Positions 20,526-29,467 of a stretch of DNA of 64,000 nucleotides are shown piece by piece; the stretch's first letter is position 1; each line of letters starts with the position of its first letter. Location: contig JAFEDJ010000054.1 in the NCBI GenBank assembly GCA_018241685.1, positions 310,001-374,000 on the forward strand. The letters are read 5' to 3'. The notes beneath the pieces are model-generated. The model saw only the letters and a program-made list of their open reading frames with translations. It did not search any database and was not told where the DNA came from. A program made the translations under genes and the position numbers. This DNA is from Pseudomonadota bacterium. GTDB lineage: Bacteria; Pseudomonadota; Gammaproteobacteria; Burkholderiales; Rhodocyclaceae.

Positions 20526-21923
20526 TCAGCGCACCGAGTTGTTGCTGCCGTTGGTGAGCTGGTTGAGGAAGGCAATGAGGTCAGCGAATTCGCTGTCGCT
20601 GAGCCTCGGCGGACTCTTCAGCGCGGGGTCGAGGCGGGCCACCAGGTCGGCGTAAAGCGCCGGCGCGGTGGTGCTGTCCTGACACGGCAGCACGTTGCCG
20701 CCGCTGCGCAGCGCGTCGCTGCAGCGGAAGGCCATCGCCGAGACGGCCGGGTCCAGGTGGTGGCGGACCGCTTCTTCCAGCGTTGCGAACACCCCGTTGT
20801 GGAAGTACGGCCAGGTGTTCTTCACTTCCCACAGGGACGGGGTCAGGAAGGCGTATTTGTCCGCGTCGCTGCCGGTGACGCCGTAGCGCCCCAGGTCGTG
20901 GGGCGGCGTCATCGCGGCGCCGGCCGCAAAGCCGGGGCCGATCTGCGGAACGGCGAGGTTGTGGAATTTCTGGTCGCTGAGCAGCGGACCGCCATGGCAC
21001 GCGGCGCACCCGGCCTTGCCGAAGAACAGCAGCCCGCCCCGCTTGGCGCTGTCCGGAATGTCCAGCACGCCGGCCATGTAGCCGTGGAAATAGGTCTTGA
21101 TGCCGAAGGCGTACCAGCGGCGGGACTCGAAGGCCGCCAGAGCGTTGCCGACGGCGGCAATACCGATGGCGGACAGCGGCGTGTCCGGGTAGGCCTGCTG
21201 CAGCAGGCCAGCGATCTGCGTGTCGGCGCGCAGGCGAGCCATGATGCCGTTCCACACCGGCAGCGGGTCCTGCTCCACCGTGGCGCCCGCCGGGTTCAGG
21301 TCGGCCAGTTCGTTGGCGTCGGCGGGGTCGTTGTAGCCCAGCATCTCGGGGCGGGACAGCAGCGGAAACAAGGCCTGGACCGCGGCCAGGCTGCCAAGCC
21401 CGGCGGGCAGCGCAGCGCCGGCCGGGCTCGTATAGACGCCATTGCTGACGCTGACCCGGCCGTCCCAGAACATGAAGCGCGGATTGCCGACCACCTTGTT
21501 GAGCAGGTCCGGCGCGTTACGGTGGATCAGCGGCGAGCCGGTGCGGTTGGGCGGCGTGCCGCTGCCGTTGATGCCGATGGACAGCACCAGGTTGTCGAGG
21601 CCGGCATTGCCGATCGGATGGCAGCTGGCGCAGGACACGCTGCGCGTACCGGACAGGAGAGTGCTCTGGAAGAGCACCGAGCCCAGGTTGTACAAGGCGT
21701 CGGAAACCGCCGGCTCGGCCGGGGCGACGACGCCGTTACTGGCCAGGTAGGCACGTAGCGGCGTATCCAGATCCGTCGCCGTGCCACTTGTCGTACCCGT
21801 GTCGGTTCTTGTCGATGTTCCCGCCGATGTCCCATCAGCGCCGCTGCCACTTCCCCCACCGCAGCCCGCAAGCTGCACAACGAGCGCTACGACCAGCGCG
21901 CCGCCAATCCACCATTTCCGCAT
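20526..21923 (-). CDS. Diheme cytochrome c peroxidase/MauG-family lipoprotein
   Basis: About 465 residues. The start MRKWWIGG gives a lipoprotein signal (VQLAGC) followed by a long Gly/Ser/Thr linker. Two heme c sites are visible, CASCH and CAACH, in the order and spacing of the bacterial diheme peroxidases, together with FMFWDGRVS, LAAFESRRW and a YFHNGVFATLEEAV tail typical of the family. An inserted Cys pair (RCSDALRSGGNVLPC) near the end is unusual and may form a disulfide. A GGGAG site lies before this ATG. It is first in an operon with the oxidoreductase-like lipoprotein, which may donate or accept electrons. Exact substrate (H2O2 or protein oxidation) is not known. Confidence 0.88.
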   Translation of the reverse strand: MRKWWIGGALVVALVVQLAGCGGGSGSGADGTSAGTSTRTDTGTTSGTATDLDTPLRAYLASNGVVAPAEPAVSDALYNLGSVLFQSTLLSGTRSVSCASCHPIGNAGLDNLVLSIGINGSGTPPNRTGSPLIHRNAPDLLNKVVGNPRFMFWDGRVSVSNGVYTSPAGAALPAGLGSLAAVQALFPLLSRPEMLGYNDPADANELADLNPAGATVEQDPLPVWNGIMARLRADTQIAGLLQQAYPDTPLSAIGIAAVGNALAAFESRRWYAFGIKTYFHGYMAGVLDIPDSAKRGGLLFFGKAGCAACHGGPLLSDQKFHNLAVPQIGPGFAAGAAMTPPHDLGRYGVTGSDADKYAFLTPSLWEVKNTWPYFHNGVFATLEEAVRHHLDPAVSAMAFRCSDALRSGGNVLPCQDSTTAPALYADLVARLDPALKSPPRLSDSEFADLIAFLNQLTNGSNNSVR

Positions 21924-22157
21924 ATCGACTCCCTGCCGCCCCGTGGACGGCAATTCACTATATTTTTCTTTACATAACGACAGTCACAAAAACCTGTCAG
22001 AGCAATGCAAGGATAGTGAAGGCAATATCCGTACCGGCCTCCGGGATACGGGGAGAGAAACAGGCGTAATTTTGTGAAGATGGTTCATGCCGCAGCGGCA
22101 GCCGGGCGTGGCGTGGCACTTCCAGCGATACCGAACGGCATCGCATGGAAAATCATC

Positions 22158-22179
22158 GTTGTATTATTAACTACACAAC
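22158..22179. promoter_or_regulatory. AT-rich dyad upstream of the peroxidase operon
   Basis: The 296-bp gap 21924-22219 lies between the 5' end of the peroxidase gene and the 3' end of norD and contains no gene. Within it, GTTGT (22158-22162) and ACAAC (22175-22179) form an inverted repeat around 12 AT-rich bases, in an otherwise GC-rich region. It could be a promoter or regulator site for the peroxidase operon, but the factor is unknown and no FNR-type TTGAT-N4-ATCAA box is present. Confidence 0.35.
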
Positions 22180-22219
22180 GAATTGAGTCGTCGTAAGCAC
22201 GACATCCCTGGGGTAGACC

Positions 22220-24064
22220 TCAAACGGCCGTCAGCTGGGCATACAACTTGGGCAGGCGGGCCGGCAGTTCGGCCGGATTGCGCAGGATGGTGTAGCCGGA
22301 CGGGCCAAAGAGGTGTGGCAGATAGCCCTGGCCTTCCTTGTCGATGGTCACGCAGAACGGCCGCACGCCCTCCTGGCGGGCGGCGTTGAGGCTCATGCGG
22401 GTGTCCTCGATGCCGTAGCGGCCCTCGTAGTGGTCCACGTCGTTGGGCTTGCCGTCGGACAGGATCAGCAGCAGGCGCAGCGCCTCCGGCCGCTTGGCGA
22501 GGATCTGCGTGGCGTAGCGGATGGCGGCGCCCATGCGGGTGTAGAAGCCCGGCTTGAGGGCGCCGATACGGCCGCGGATGCGGTCGTCCACCTTCTCGCC
22601 AAAATCCTTGATGCGGTGGAAGCGGATGTGATCGCGCCGCCGCGACGAGAAACCATACAGGCCGAAGGGATCGCCGGTGGCGCCGAGGGCCTCGGAGAAC
22701 AGCCACAGGCTGTCGCGGATCACGTCGATGACGCGCTGCTCGTCGCTGACCCAGGTGTCGGTGGACAGGGACAGGTCGGCCAGCACCAGGCAGCACAGGT
22801 CGCGCTCGCGACGCTCGCAGGACAAATAACCACCACTGCTGGCGGCAACATGGCCGGTGCGCCGGTCGGCGAAGGCGCGCACACAGGCATCGATATCCAA
22901 CTCGGGGCCGTCGGGCTGGTTCTTCAGCCAGCGCTTGGCCGGGGTCAGCGCCTCCAGTTGGCGGCGCAGGCGCCGCGCCGGGCGTACCAGATGCGCAGGC
23001 AAGGGGCCGGGCGTCGCGTCGCGGGGATCGAGAAGCGCCACGCTGCACATGTCACGCTTCAGCACCTGTTTCTTCCAGTCCCATTCCGGCAGCAGGATGC
23101 CACTTTCCAGCGGCACGTCGTCGGCCGCCGCGGATGGCAGATCCAGGTCGAAACGCACCTTGGAGGCGGTGTCGTGGCCGTCCTGGGCCACCGCGATCTT
23201 GTCCATCTCGCTGGCCGCCCGCGGCGCGTCCTCGCCGTCACCCTCCTCATGGCCACGATTGACCTTCACGTATTCGGCGAAGGACAGCAGGCTCTCGGCA
23301 CGGAAGGGCAGGATCAGGCCGTTGCGGCCATCCGGCATGTCCTCCCGCTGGGCCTGGCGGCGTCGCTCGGTGGCATCCTCCGTCTTGCCGCCTTCCCGCT
23401 GTTCGGCTGGCGTCGGATTGGCCTCGTTCTGGCGACGATTGATGGCTACCGGCACCGGATACAGCCACAGGGCCACCGGTACCGGCGGACGGCGGGCGGA
23501 CGTCAGCGCGGCGACGCTGCCCGGCTCGGCCAGCGCACGACGGATCGCCGTCTCCACTGCCGCCTCGTCGGCCGGCAGTTTGCGCGGCTCGGGCCGCTCC
23601 GCGGTGATCGCCTCCACCAGCCGTCGATAACGCGAGCCAAAACCCGGAAAGGCCGTCAGCGTGGCCGCGCTGGCCTGCTGGTTGGCGACGATCCAGTTGT
23701 CGGCGGACAGATCAGCCTCACCCAGCGCCGCCCCCTGGGCGATCAGCCATAGATAGAGGTCACGGTTGAGCGTCCGCTCGGGGAACAGCGCGATCTCCGC
23801 CGGCAGGCGCAGGGTCTCGGCGTCCCGCGCCGCGTGGGCGATCTTCTCGCCGGTGTGGGCGATACGCGCCAGCCAGCCACGCCGCGCGCCATGTTCGGTT
23901 TCGGCGGCCGGCGCCACACGCAGGCCCGGATCGCCACCCAGCGCGCGGAACAGGATGCCGGCGCTGCGTTCGATGTCCGCCAGCCGCACCGCCGCCTGCG
24001 GGTACGTGCGCGTCGCCGCCCGCGTGATGAAACGGTGCCACAAGCCACCGACAAACTCTTCCAT
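22220..24064 (-). CDS. norD: NorD-like von Willebrand A domain protein
   Basis: A 614-residue protein matching NorD, the activation protein of respiratory nitric oxide reductase. The C-terminal von Willebrand A domain is read as LADLSLSTDTWV (DxSxS metal-binding start), FYTRMGAAIRYA and LSDGKPND; the N-terminal part is helical. In denitrifiers NorD works with the AAA+ protein NorQ to mature the NorCB enzyme. No norC, norB or norQ gene is next to it here, so it is either an orphan copy or the partners lie elsewhere. The GGAGGGCGG before the ATG supports the start. The VWA call is strong; function in nitric oxide reduction is taken from the family. Confidence 0.85.
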   Translation of the reverse strand: MEEFVGGLWHRFITRAATRTYPQAAVRLADIERSAGILFRALGGDPGLRVAPAAETEHGARRGWLARIAHTGEKIAHAARDAETLRLPAEIALFPERTLNRDLYLWLIAQGAALGEADLSADNWIVANQQASAATLTAFPGFGSRYRRLVEAITAERPEPRKLPADEAAVETAIRRALAEPGSVAALTSARRPPVPVALWLYPVPVAINRRQNEANPTPAEQREGGKTEDATERRRQAQREDMPDGRNGLILPFRAESLLSFAEYVKVNRGHEEGDGEDAPRAASEMDKIAVAQDGHDTASKVRFDLDLPSAAADDVPLESGILLPEWDWKKQVLKRDMCSVALLDPRDATPGPLPAHLVRPARRLRRQLEALTPAKRWLKNQPDGPELDIDACVRAFADRRTGHVAASSGGYLSCERRERDLCCLVLADLSLSTDTWVSDEQRVIDVIRDSLWLFSEALGATGDPFGLYGFSSRRRDHIRFHRIKDFGEKVDDRIRGRIGALKPGFYTRMGAAIRYATQILAKRPEALRLLLILSDGKPNDVDHYEGRYGIEDTRMSLNAARQEGVRPFCVTIDKEGQGYLPHLFGPSGYTILRNPAELPARLPKLYAQLTAV

Positions 24065-24192
24065 GTCCGCCCTCCGCCAAGACTGCCACCGGCTCCCGAC
24101 GTCGATACGACGGCGCGGGAAACCGGGACGACCCCGACTGTACGGGGCACCCCGGCGGCGCGTCCCTGTCCTGGCTCAATTTCCGGCGCACA

Positions 24193-24297
24193 CCGCCGCT
24201 GGGGCTACTCGAGGGAGCGGACTCACTCGCCCGCGGCGCTTGCTAACCAGCCGAGGGCGAATGAAACCGCCTCCACTGAGGAGCGCCCAGCGAGGGC
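24193..24297. repeat. Long imperfect inverted repeat after the hydroxybutyrate dehydrogenase gene
   Basis: The arms, about 45-48 bases, are 24193-24237 and 24250-24297, around a 12-base loop. The inner part GGAGCGGACTCACTCGCCC pairs with GGGCGAATGAAACCGCCTCC with few mismatches; the outer part pairs CGCTGGGGCTACTC with GAGCGCCCAGCG. The element starts 11 bp after the stop of the dehydrogenase gene on the minus strand and fills much of the 243-bp gap to norD. It could be a transcript-end hairpin or a dispersed palindromic repeat; copy number elsewhere is unknown. Confidence 0.6.
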
Positions 24298-24307
24298 ACA
24301 GCGAGGT

Positions 24308-25090
24308 TTAGCGCGCTGTCCATCCGCCGTCGATCAGCTGCACCGAGCCAGTCACCGACTTGGCCGCATCGGAGCACAGGAACACCGCGAAGGCCGCCAC
24401 CTCCTCCGCCTCGACGAACTGCTTGGTCGGCTGGGCGGCGAGGATCACCTCGCGGATCACCCGGTCTTCCGGCAGGTTATGCACGACCGCCTGGTCGACC
24501 ACCTGCTTCTCGATCAACGGCGTACGCACATAGCCCGGGCACAGTGCGTTGCAGGTGATGCCCTGCTCGGCCACCTCCAGCGCCACCGCCTTCGAGAAGC
24601 CGACGACCGCATGCTTGCTGGCCGTGTACGGCGCCTTGAACGGCGACGCGACGATGCCGTGGGCAGAGGCGATATTGACGATACGCCCCCAGCCCTGCTC
24701 CTTCATCCCCGGTAGCGCCGCCTTCGTGGTGTGGAACACCGCCGATACATTGAGGGCCATGAGTTGGTCCCAGATCTCGTCCGGAAAGGCATCCACCGCC
24801 GCTACGTGCTGCATGCCGGCGTTGTTGATGAGGATATCCAGGCCACCGAAGGCCGCGCTGGTGGCCTCCACCAGCGCCTGCGCAGAAGCCGGATCGGCCA
24901 GGTTGGCCGGCGTGTACCCCACCTCCACGCCGGCCTCGGCCGCCAGTTCGGCACGCAGCGCCTCCGCCTCGGCCGCCGGACGCGAACCGTTGAGCATCAC
25001 CTTCGCCCCGGCCTTCGCCAGGGCCCGCGCCACCGCCAGCCCGATACCCGAAGTGGAACCCGTCACCAACGCCGTCTTGCCTGCAAGCAT
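24308..25090 (-). CDS. 3-hydroxybutyrate dehydrogenase (short-chain dehydrogenase)
   Basis: A 260-residue SDR enzyme: TGSTSGIG nucleotide-binding loop, NNAGMQHV, the catalytic Ser (ASAHG) with YTASKHAVVG, and GYVRTPLIEKQ. The sequence follows D-3-hydroxybutyrate dehydrogenases, including QHVAAVDAFPDEIWDQL and LCPGYVRTPLIEKQV, so it likely interconverts D-3-hydroxybutyrate and acetoacetate with NAD, a step in use of polyhydroxybutyrate or ketone bodies. The start at MLAGKTALVTG is selected because GAGGAGAG lies just upstream and it matches the family's N-terminus. It appears to be monocistronic, followed by a long palindrome. Confidence 0.9.
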   Translation of the reverse strand: MLAGKTALVTGSTSGIGLAVARALAKAGAKVMLNGSRPAAEAEALRAELAAEAGVEVGYTPANLADPASAQALVEATSAAFGGLDILINNAGMQHVAAVDAFPDEIWDQLMALNVSAVFHTTKAALPGMKEQGWGRIVNIASAHGIVASPFKAPYTASKHAVVGFSKAVALEVAEQGITCNALCPGYVRTPLIEKQVVDQAVVHNLPEDRVIREVILAAQPTKQFVEAEEVAAFAVFLCSDAAKSVTGSVQLIDGGWTAR

Positions 25091-25325
25091 TACCACTCTC
25101 CTCTGTTGTGTTGTCGATTGCATGCGGGGCGAATGCACCCGTCAGGCATGGATGCTAGCGCAGCGGTGCGGAACTGCGGGAGATCGGCAGCACCCTGAAC
25201 AGGCTTCGCCTACAGCACGATCTATCTCCCCTACGCCTGATCAAGTCGCCTGCCTCACGCTAAGATGCAGCCTTCCAGCCGCGCGCCATCCAGCGCGCCC
25301 TCCACCCCACACAAGGCCCGGCAGC

Positions 25326-25595
25326 ATGAACCAGCACGAGTTTGAGGCGGCTTTGCGCCGCGACGGTTTTGGCGAAATCGTCATCGTCGAGCGGCCGCCC
25401 AATGGCCATCTCGATGTGCACACCCACCCTTTCGAGGCACGAGCGCTGATCCTGGCTGGGGAAATCTGCCTGCATTGCGATGGCGAAAAAGCCCGCAACT
25501 TCAAGGTCGGGGACATTTTCCACCTGGCGGCCGGGCAGCCTCACACGGAAACCTATGGGCCGGACGGCGTGCGCTACGTCGTCGGCCGGCGCTGA
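25326..25595 (+). CDS. Small cupin domain protein
   Basis: An 89-residue single-domain cupin. Motif 1 is GHLDVHTHPFEARALILAGE, with HTH and the metal Glu, and motif 2 is GDIFHLAAGQPHTE, with the metal His. All usual metal ligands are present, so it probably binds a divalent metal. The enzyme activity, if any, is not known. The ATG at 25326 is the shortest start that keeps the whole cupin; the upstream open frame has no such content. It is followed by a membrane protein gene about 80 bp away. Confidence 0.75.
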   Translation: MNQHEFEAALRRDGFGEIVIVERPPNGHLDVHTHPFEARALILAGEICLHCDGEKARNFKVGDIFHLAAGQPHTETYGPDGVRYVVGRR

Positions 25596-25677
25596 GCCTC
25601 GGCGTCGCGGTGGGCTGGATGCAAGCTTTGTGCGCTATACAGCCCCCTCTCCCTGATTGACTCCCCGGGAATTGCTC

Positions 25678-26223
25678 GTGAATCAGCTCCTCAGTATTGC
25701 CCTCGCCCTCGGTCTTGCCGGGCTCTTGTTCTTTGCCTATCGCCGCATCGGCACCACCTACGGCCTGCGCGGCGGGCTGGCGCTGATTGCGCTGGTCTTG
25801 CTGGCCGTCAATCCGCTGTACCGGATGGCTGCGGTCGGCTATCTGCAGGTGATCGCCAACCAGCATCCGGCCATCGCGGCCAATCCATACTGGGATCTCT
25901 ACTACACGTTCACGATCTTCCTGACCGCGGCGGCGCTGGTGCTCAGTGTGTACGGCGGGGTCGGCGTGCTGACCGGACGGCGACACTCCATCGTGTGGCG
26001 CGCGCTGATCGCACTGTGGGTGTCAGGGCCACTGGTGAATGCGCTGTACCTGTTCGCGGCCGGCCAGGTCGCTGCTCTGGCGGCCGTCCCGGCGCCGGAC
26101 TTCTTGCTCGGCATGCTGCCGCCGCTGGCCATCAGCCTGCTGGCTACCGCCTATCTGCTGACGGCCCGGCAGGTACGCGTGGTTTACGCCGAGGCGGCGG
26201 AGCAGGAGACGCCGTCCACCTGA
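25678..26223 (+). CDS. Small integral membrane protein, four to five helices
   Basis: About 181 residues, mostly hydrophobic, with four or five predicted membrane helices (LLSIALALGLAGLLFFAY, GLALIALVLLAVNPLYRM, YTFTIFLTAAALVLSVYGG, IALWVSGPLVNALYLFA, LPPLAISLLATAYLL). It resembles DUF2569-type membrane proteins in size and topology but the match is not strong. The GTG at 25678 is preferred over an in-frame TTG at 25657, because CGGGA lies about 7 bases before it. Its end overlaps the convergent GGDEF/EAL gene by 40 bp. No function can be given. Confidence 0.6.
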   Translation: MNQLLSIALALGLAGLLFFAYRRIGTTYGLRGGLALIALVLLAVNPLYRMAAVGYLQVIANQHPAIAANPYWDLYYTFTIFLTAAALVLSVYGGVGVLTGRRHSIVWRALIALWVSGPLVNALYLFAAGQVAALAAVPAPDFLLGMLPPLAISLLATAYLLTARQVRVVYAEAAEQETPST

Positions 26224-28601
26224 GCCTCCACGGCGCCGAAGACCGGCACCGTGTCCGTCAGCGGTGACGGGACGTGCACGGCGAAACCTTGGGCATAGTC
26301 CACGCCAAGCCCCTGCACCACGTCGAGCACCGCCTCGCTGCCAACGAATTCGGCGATGGTCGCCAACCCATGCACCTGGGCGACCCTAACCATCGATTCG
26401 ACCACCGCCTGATCGGCGGCGTCGCTGTCCGCATTCTTGACGAACATGCCGTCGATCTTCAGGTAATCAACCTTGAACTGCTTGAGGTAGCCGAAGGACG
26501 AGAGGCCACTGCCGAAGTCGTCGAGGGCCAGCGCGCAGCCCAGGCTGTGAGCGAAGTCGATGAACTCGAAGGCCCGCTCGACGCGTGCGATGGCGCAGCT
26601 CTCGGTGATCTCGAAGCTGATGCAGGCCGGGTCGGTTCCATTGCGCGCAAAGGTCTCGCGGATGAAGTCCGGCAGTTCCTCGTCGGCCAGCGTCGCGCCG
26701 GACAGGTTGATCGCCACCCGCGGCAGCGCGGTGGCGCCGGCCGCCACCCAGCCTGCAATGGCACGGCAGGTGTTCTCGATGACCCAGCGGTCGATGAAGG
26801 GCATCAGGTTGTAGCGCTCGGCAGCGGGAATGAAATAGGCCGGCGCGATGATCCGGCCATCCTCGCCGACCATGCGGACGAGGATCTCCAGGTGATCCCG
26901 GTGCCCCGGCCGCAGGGAACGATAACGTTGGTGATACAGCGCGAAGCGCCCCTGCTCCAGCGCCGCCGAGATCTGCGGCAGGGACATGAACTCCGCCTGG
27001 CGGGCGCGGAAGTAGTCGTCGGTCGCCATGAAGACCTGCACCCGGTTGCGGCCACGCTCCTTGGCCGCGTAGCAGGCAGTGTCGGCAGCGATCAGCAGGT
27101 CGGTGACGGAGCCGAGGCTGGCCGAAGATTCGACGATGCCGATGCTGGCGCCAATGCGGAAGACCTTGCCTTCCCATGTGAAGGGCATCGCACGGATGTC
27201 GTCGATGATCAGCTGGGCGCGGCGCACCGCCTCGTCGAGGCTCACACCGCGCATGATCAGGCCGAACTCGTCGCCGCCCAGCCGGGCCAGATAGCCGAAG
27301 GAGAAGCGGGTCTGCATCGCCTCGGCCAGGCTCTGCAGCAGGCTGTCCCCGGCCGAGTGGCCGCAGGCGTCGTTGACGGCCTTGAACTGGTCCAGATCGA
27401 TATAAACCAGGATCACCTTCTCGCGGCTGCGCGTCGCGTCGTCCAGCGAACGGGTCAGCTGGTTCTCGAAGGCGCGCCGATTGTAGAGCCCGGTCAGCGG
27501 ATCGTGGGAAGCGTGGAAGGCCAGTTCCTCGGTGACGAAGTGCTGCACCGTGATGTCGCGCAGGCTGGAACGGTAGCCCAGGCTGCTACCGTCGTCGGCA
27601 TGGATCGGCAGCCAGGACATGGCCACCCAGATCACCTGCCCGTCCTTACGCTGCACGCGAAACTCCAGGTCCTGCCCGGTCTGGCCGGCGAGCGCCCACT
27701 GGTGCTGGTTATGCACCAGTTCGCGGTCGTCCGCCAGCACCAGCGGCAACGGGAAATCTTCCAAGGCCAGGCATTCCCGCGGTGTGTAACCGGTCAGGCG
27801 CTCCACCGCCGGGTTCACCCAGCGCAGGCGGCCGTCCGGCCCGAACCAGTTCTCCCAGGCGTAGGTGTGGTCAGCGATGGCGCGGAAGCGCTGCTCGCTG
27901 TCGCTAAGCTCGGCGATGCGCTGGCGCACGGCATCGATCATCGCGTTGAAGCTATGGGCGAGCAGGCCCACCTCGTCGCGGGTACGGTAGTCCAGCCGTA
28001 CGCTGAAATCCCCGTCCGCCACGCGCGCGCTGGCCTCGGCCAGATTGACCAGATGGCGCGTCAGCCAGTAACCCGTGGCGAGCAGCAGCAACAGGCTCAG
28101 ACTCAGTTCGATCAGCGCGATCAGGCTGCCCTGGCGAAACAGCGCCGCCTTGGCAGCCTCGATATAGGACGTGGACAGCCCGTAATGCACCGCACCATAA
28201 ACCTGCCCCTGCAGCTCCACATCGAAGACCACATGATAGACGCCGGCACCATTAAAGCTGTGGGAGGCCTCCGGCAGGCCGCCGGTGCCGTCCCAACCGG
28301 AGGCGGCCAGCACTTGGCCACGGGGGTCGGTAACGGCCAGATAGCTGACGTCGGCAGAGACTTGCCAGCCGTCCAGGATGTCCCGCAGTGTCGCGTAGTC
28401 GCGCGCCGCCAGCGGCACCGCAACCGCCGTCTTGTAGGCCAGCTCGATGGCCTGGATACGCACTTCGAGCTGGTGTTCGAGCTGGGCCTCGATCAAGCGC
28501 ATGCCGTTGCCGACCAGCAACGCCAGCATGGTCGCCTCGATCAGCAAGCTGGCCAGCAACAGCTTGCTGCGCAAGGAGCGGAAGAAGGGCACGCGGATCA
28601 T
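26184..28601 (-). CDS. HAMP-PAS-GGDEF-EAL dual c-di-GMP enzyme
   Basis: An 805-residue membrane receptor. A membrane helix near the start (LLLASLLIEATMLALLVG), a periplasmic segment, a second helix (LIALIELSLSLLLLLATGYW) and a HAMP domain precede a PAS domain (FGPDGRLRWVNPAVERLTGY). The GGDEF domain has DPLTGLYNRRAFE and RLGGDEFG, the active-site signature of diguanylate cyclases. The EAL domain has EILVRM (in place of EAL), VAINLSG, FEITES and DDFGSGLSSFGYLK, which keeps the main metal residues, so both halves may be active. Its start overlaps the end of the PhnD-like gene (ATGA), so the binding protein probably feeds its signal to this receptor. Confidence 0.92.
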   Translation of the reverse strand: MIRVPFFRSLRSKLLLASLLIEATMLALLVGNGMRLIEAQLEHQLEVRIQAIELAYKTAVAVPLAARDYATLRDILDGWQVSADVSYLAVTDPRGQVLAASGWDGTGGLPEASHSFNGAGVYHVVFDVELQGQVYGAVHYGLSTSYIEAAKAALFRQGSLIALIELSLSLLLLLATGYWLTRHLVNLAEASARVADGDFSVRLDYRTRDEVGLLAHSFNAMIDAVRQRIAELSDSEQRFRAIADHTYAWENWFGPDGRLRWVNPAVERLTGYTPRECLALEDFPLPLVLADDRELVHNQHQWALAGQTGQDLEFRVQRKDGQVIWVAMSWLPIHADDGSSLGYRSSLRDITVQHFVTEELAFHASHDPLTGLYNRRAFENQLTRSLDDATRSREKVILVYIDLDQFKAVNDACGHSAGDSLLQSLAEAMQTRFSFGYLARLGGDEFGLIMRGVSLDEAVRRAQLIIDDIRAMPFTWEGKVFRIGASIGIVESSASLGSVTDLLIAADTACYAAKERGRNRVQVFMATDDYFRARQAEFMSLPQISAALEQGRFALYHQRYRSLRPGHRDHLEILVRMVGEDGRIIAPAYFIPAAERYNLMPFIDRWVIENTCRAIAGWVAAGATALPRVAINLSGATLADEELPDFIRETFARNGTDPACISFEITESCAIARVERAFEFIDFAHSLGCALALDDFGSGLSSFGYLKQFKVDYLKIDGMFVKNADSDAADQAVVESMVRVAQVHGLATIAEFVGSEAVLDVVQGLGVDYAQGFAVHVPSPLTDTVPVFGAVEAQVDGVSCSAASA

Positions 28602-29467
28602 TGCGGGCGGCTCTGATCCATCAGCTGCCGCAAGGTGGCCAGGTAGGGCTTATAGACCGCCAGTTCGCCGGCATCCAGGTCTTCGAAACCGATGTAGGAA
28701 GTTTCCCGGAAGAAGGCCTGGCCCTCCGGGGCACTCTCGAAGGCGCGCAGCGCGTCCTTGAGGCGCTGCAGCTCGGCCGGCCCCAGCCGCTTGTGGGCCA
28801 TGAACAACACGTGGGGCAGACGGATCTCCGACGAGAAATAGCGCAGGCGCTGGCGCACATCCTCCGGCACCTGGCCGAGCAGCGTCGTCGTCGTGATCGC
28901 CCCGTCCGCATCGCCGACCGCCACCGCGGCGATCGCCGCGCCGTGGGTGGGACGCTCCTGCAACACGAAGTCCTTGTCCGGGCGCATGCCCTTCTCGCCC
29001 AGCCACTTGAGGCCGGCGATGGAGGCAAAGGCGATGCGGTTGGCGATCGCGATACGCCGTCCGCGCAGCCCCTTCGCGTCAGCGGCCGCATCGTCCTTGC
29101 GCACCACCATGATCGGCTCCATGCGGGCCTTGTAGTGGTACAGCGGCACATAGCCCTTGTCGAGCGCCATCAAGCCGAAATGCGGCGGGGTGATCATCAG
29201 GTCGTAGTTGCCGTCCAGCTGTTCGCGCAGAAAGGTCTGATAGTCCGGTGCGGTGAAGATCTCCACCGGTCGCCCAAGGCGCGTCTGCAGGAACTGGCGC
29301 AACGGCTGGTGTGTCTTCATCAAGGCCAGCGTGCTGTTGAAAGGCAGGATGCCGAAACGCAGGGTCGCGCCGTCGGCGGCCAGCAACGGCCCGGCAAGCA
29401 CCAGGAGGACGAGCAGCACCCACGTACGCCAGGCCCTAGCAGGGACTCCACCGCATTGCGCTGTCAT
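28598..29467 (-). CDS. PhnD/SsuA/transferrin-family periplasmic binding protein
   Basis: About 289 residues with a signal peptide (MTAQCGG...WVLLVLLVLAGPLLAADG). The mature part follows the PhnD/phosphonate-binding type: LRFGILPFNST, YDLMITPPHFGLMALDKGY, RIAIANRIAF and AAVAVGDADGAITTTT. No ABC permease or ATPase is adjacent; instead the stop overlaps the start of a GGDEF/EAL receptor, so it is likely a sensor rather than a transport component. The ATG at 29467 is preferred over one 11 codons upstream because it gives a proper signal peptide. The ligand is unknown. Confidence 0.87.
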   Translation of the reverse strand: MTAQCGGVPARAWRTWVLLVLLVLAGPLLAADGATLRFGILPFNSTLALMKTHQPLRQFLQTRLGRPVEIFTAPDYQTFLREQLDGNYDLMITPPHFGLMALDKGYVPLYHYKARMEPIMVVRKDDAAADAKGLRGRRIAIANRIAFASIAGLKWLGEKGMRPDKDFVLQERPTHGAAIAAVAVGDADGAITTTTLLGQVPEDVRQRLRYFSSEIRLPHVLFMAHKRLGPAELQRLKDALRAFESAPEGQAFFRETSYIGFEDLDAGELAVYKPYLATLRQLMDQSRPQ

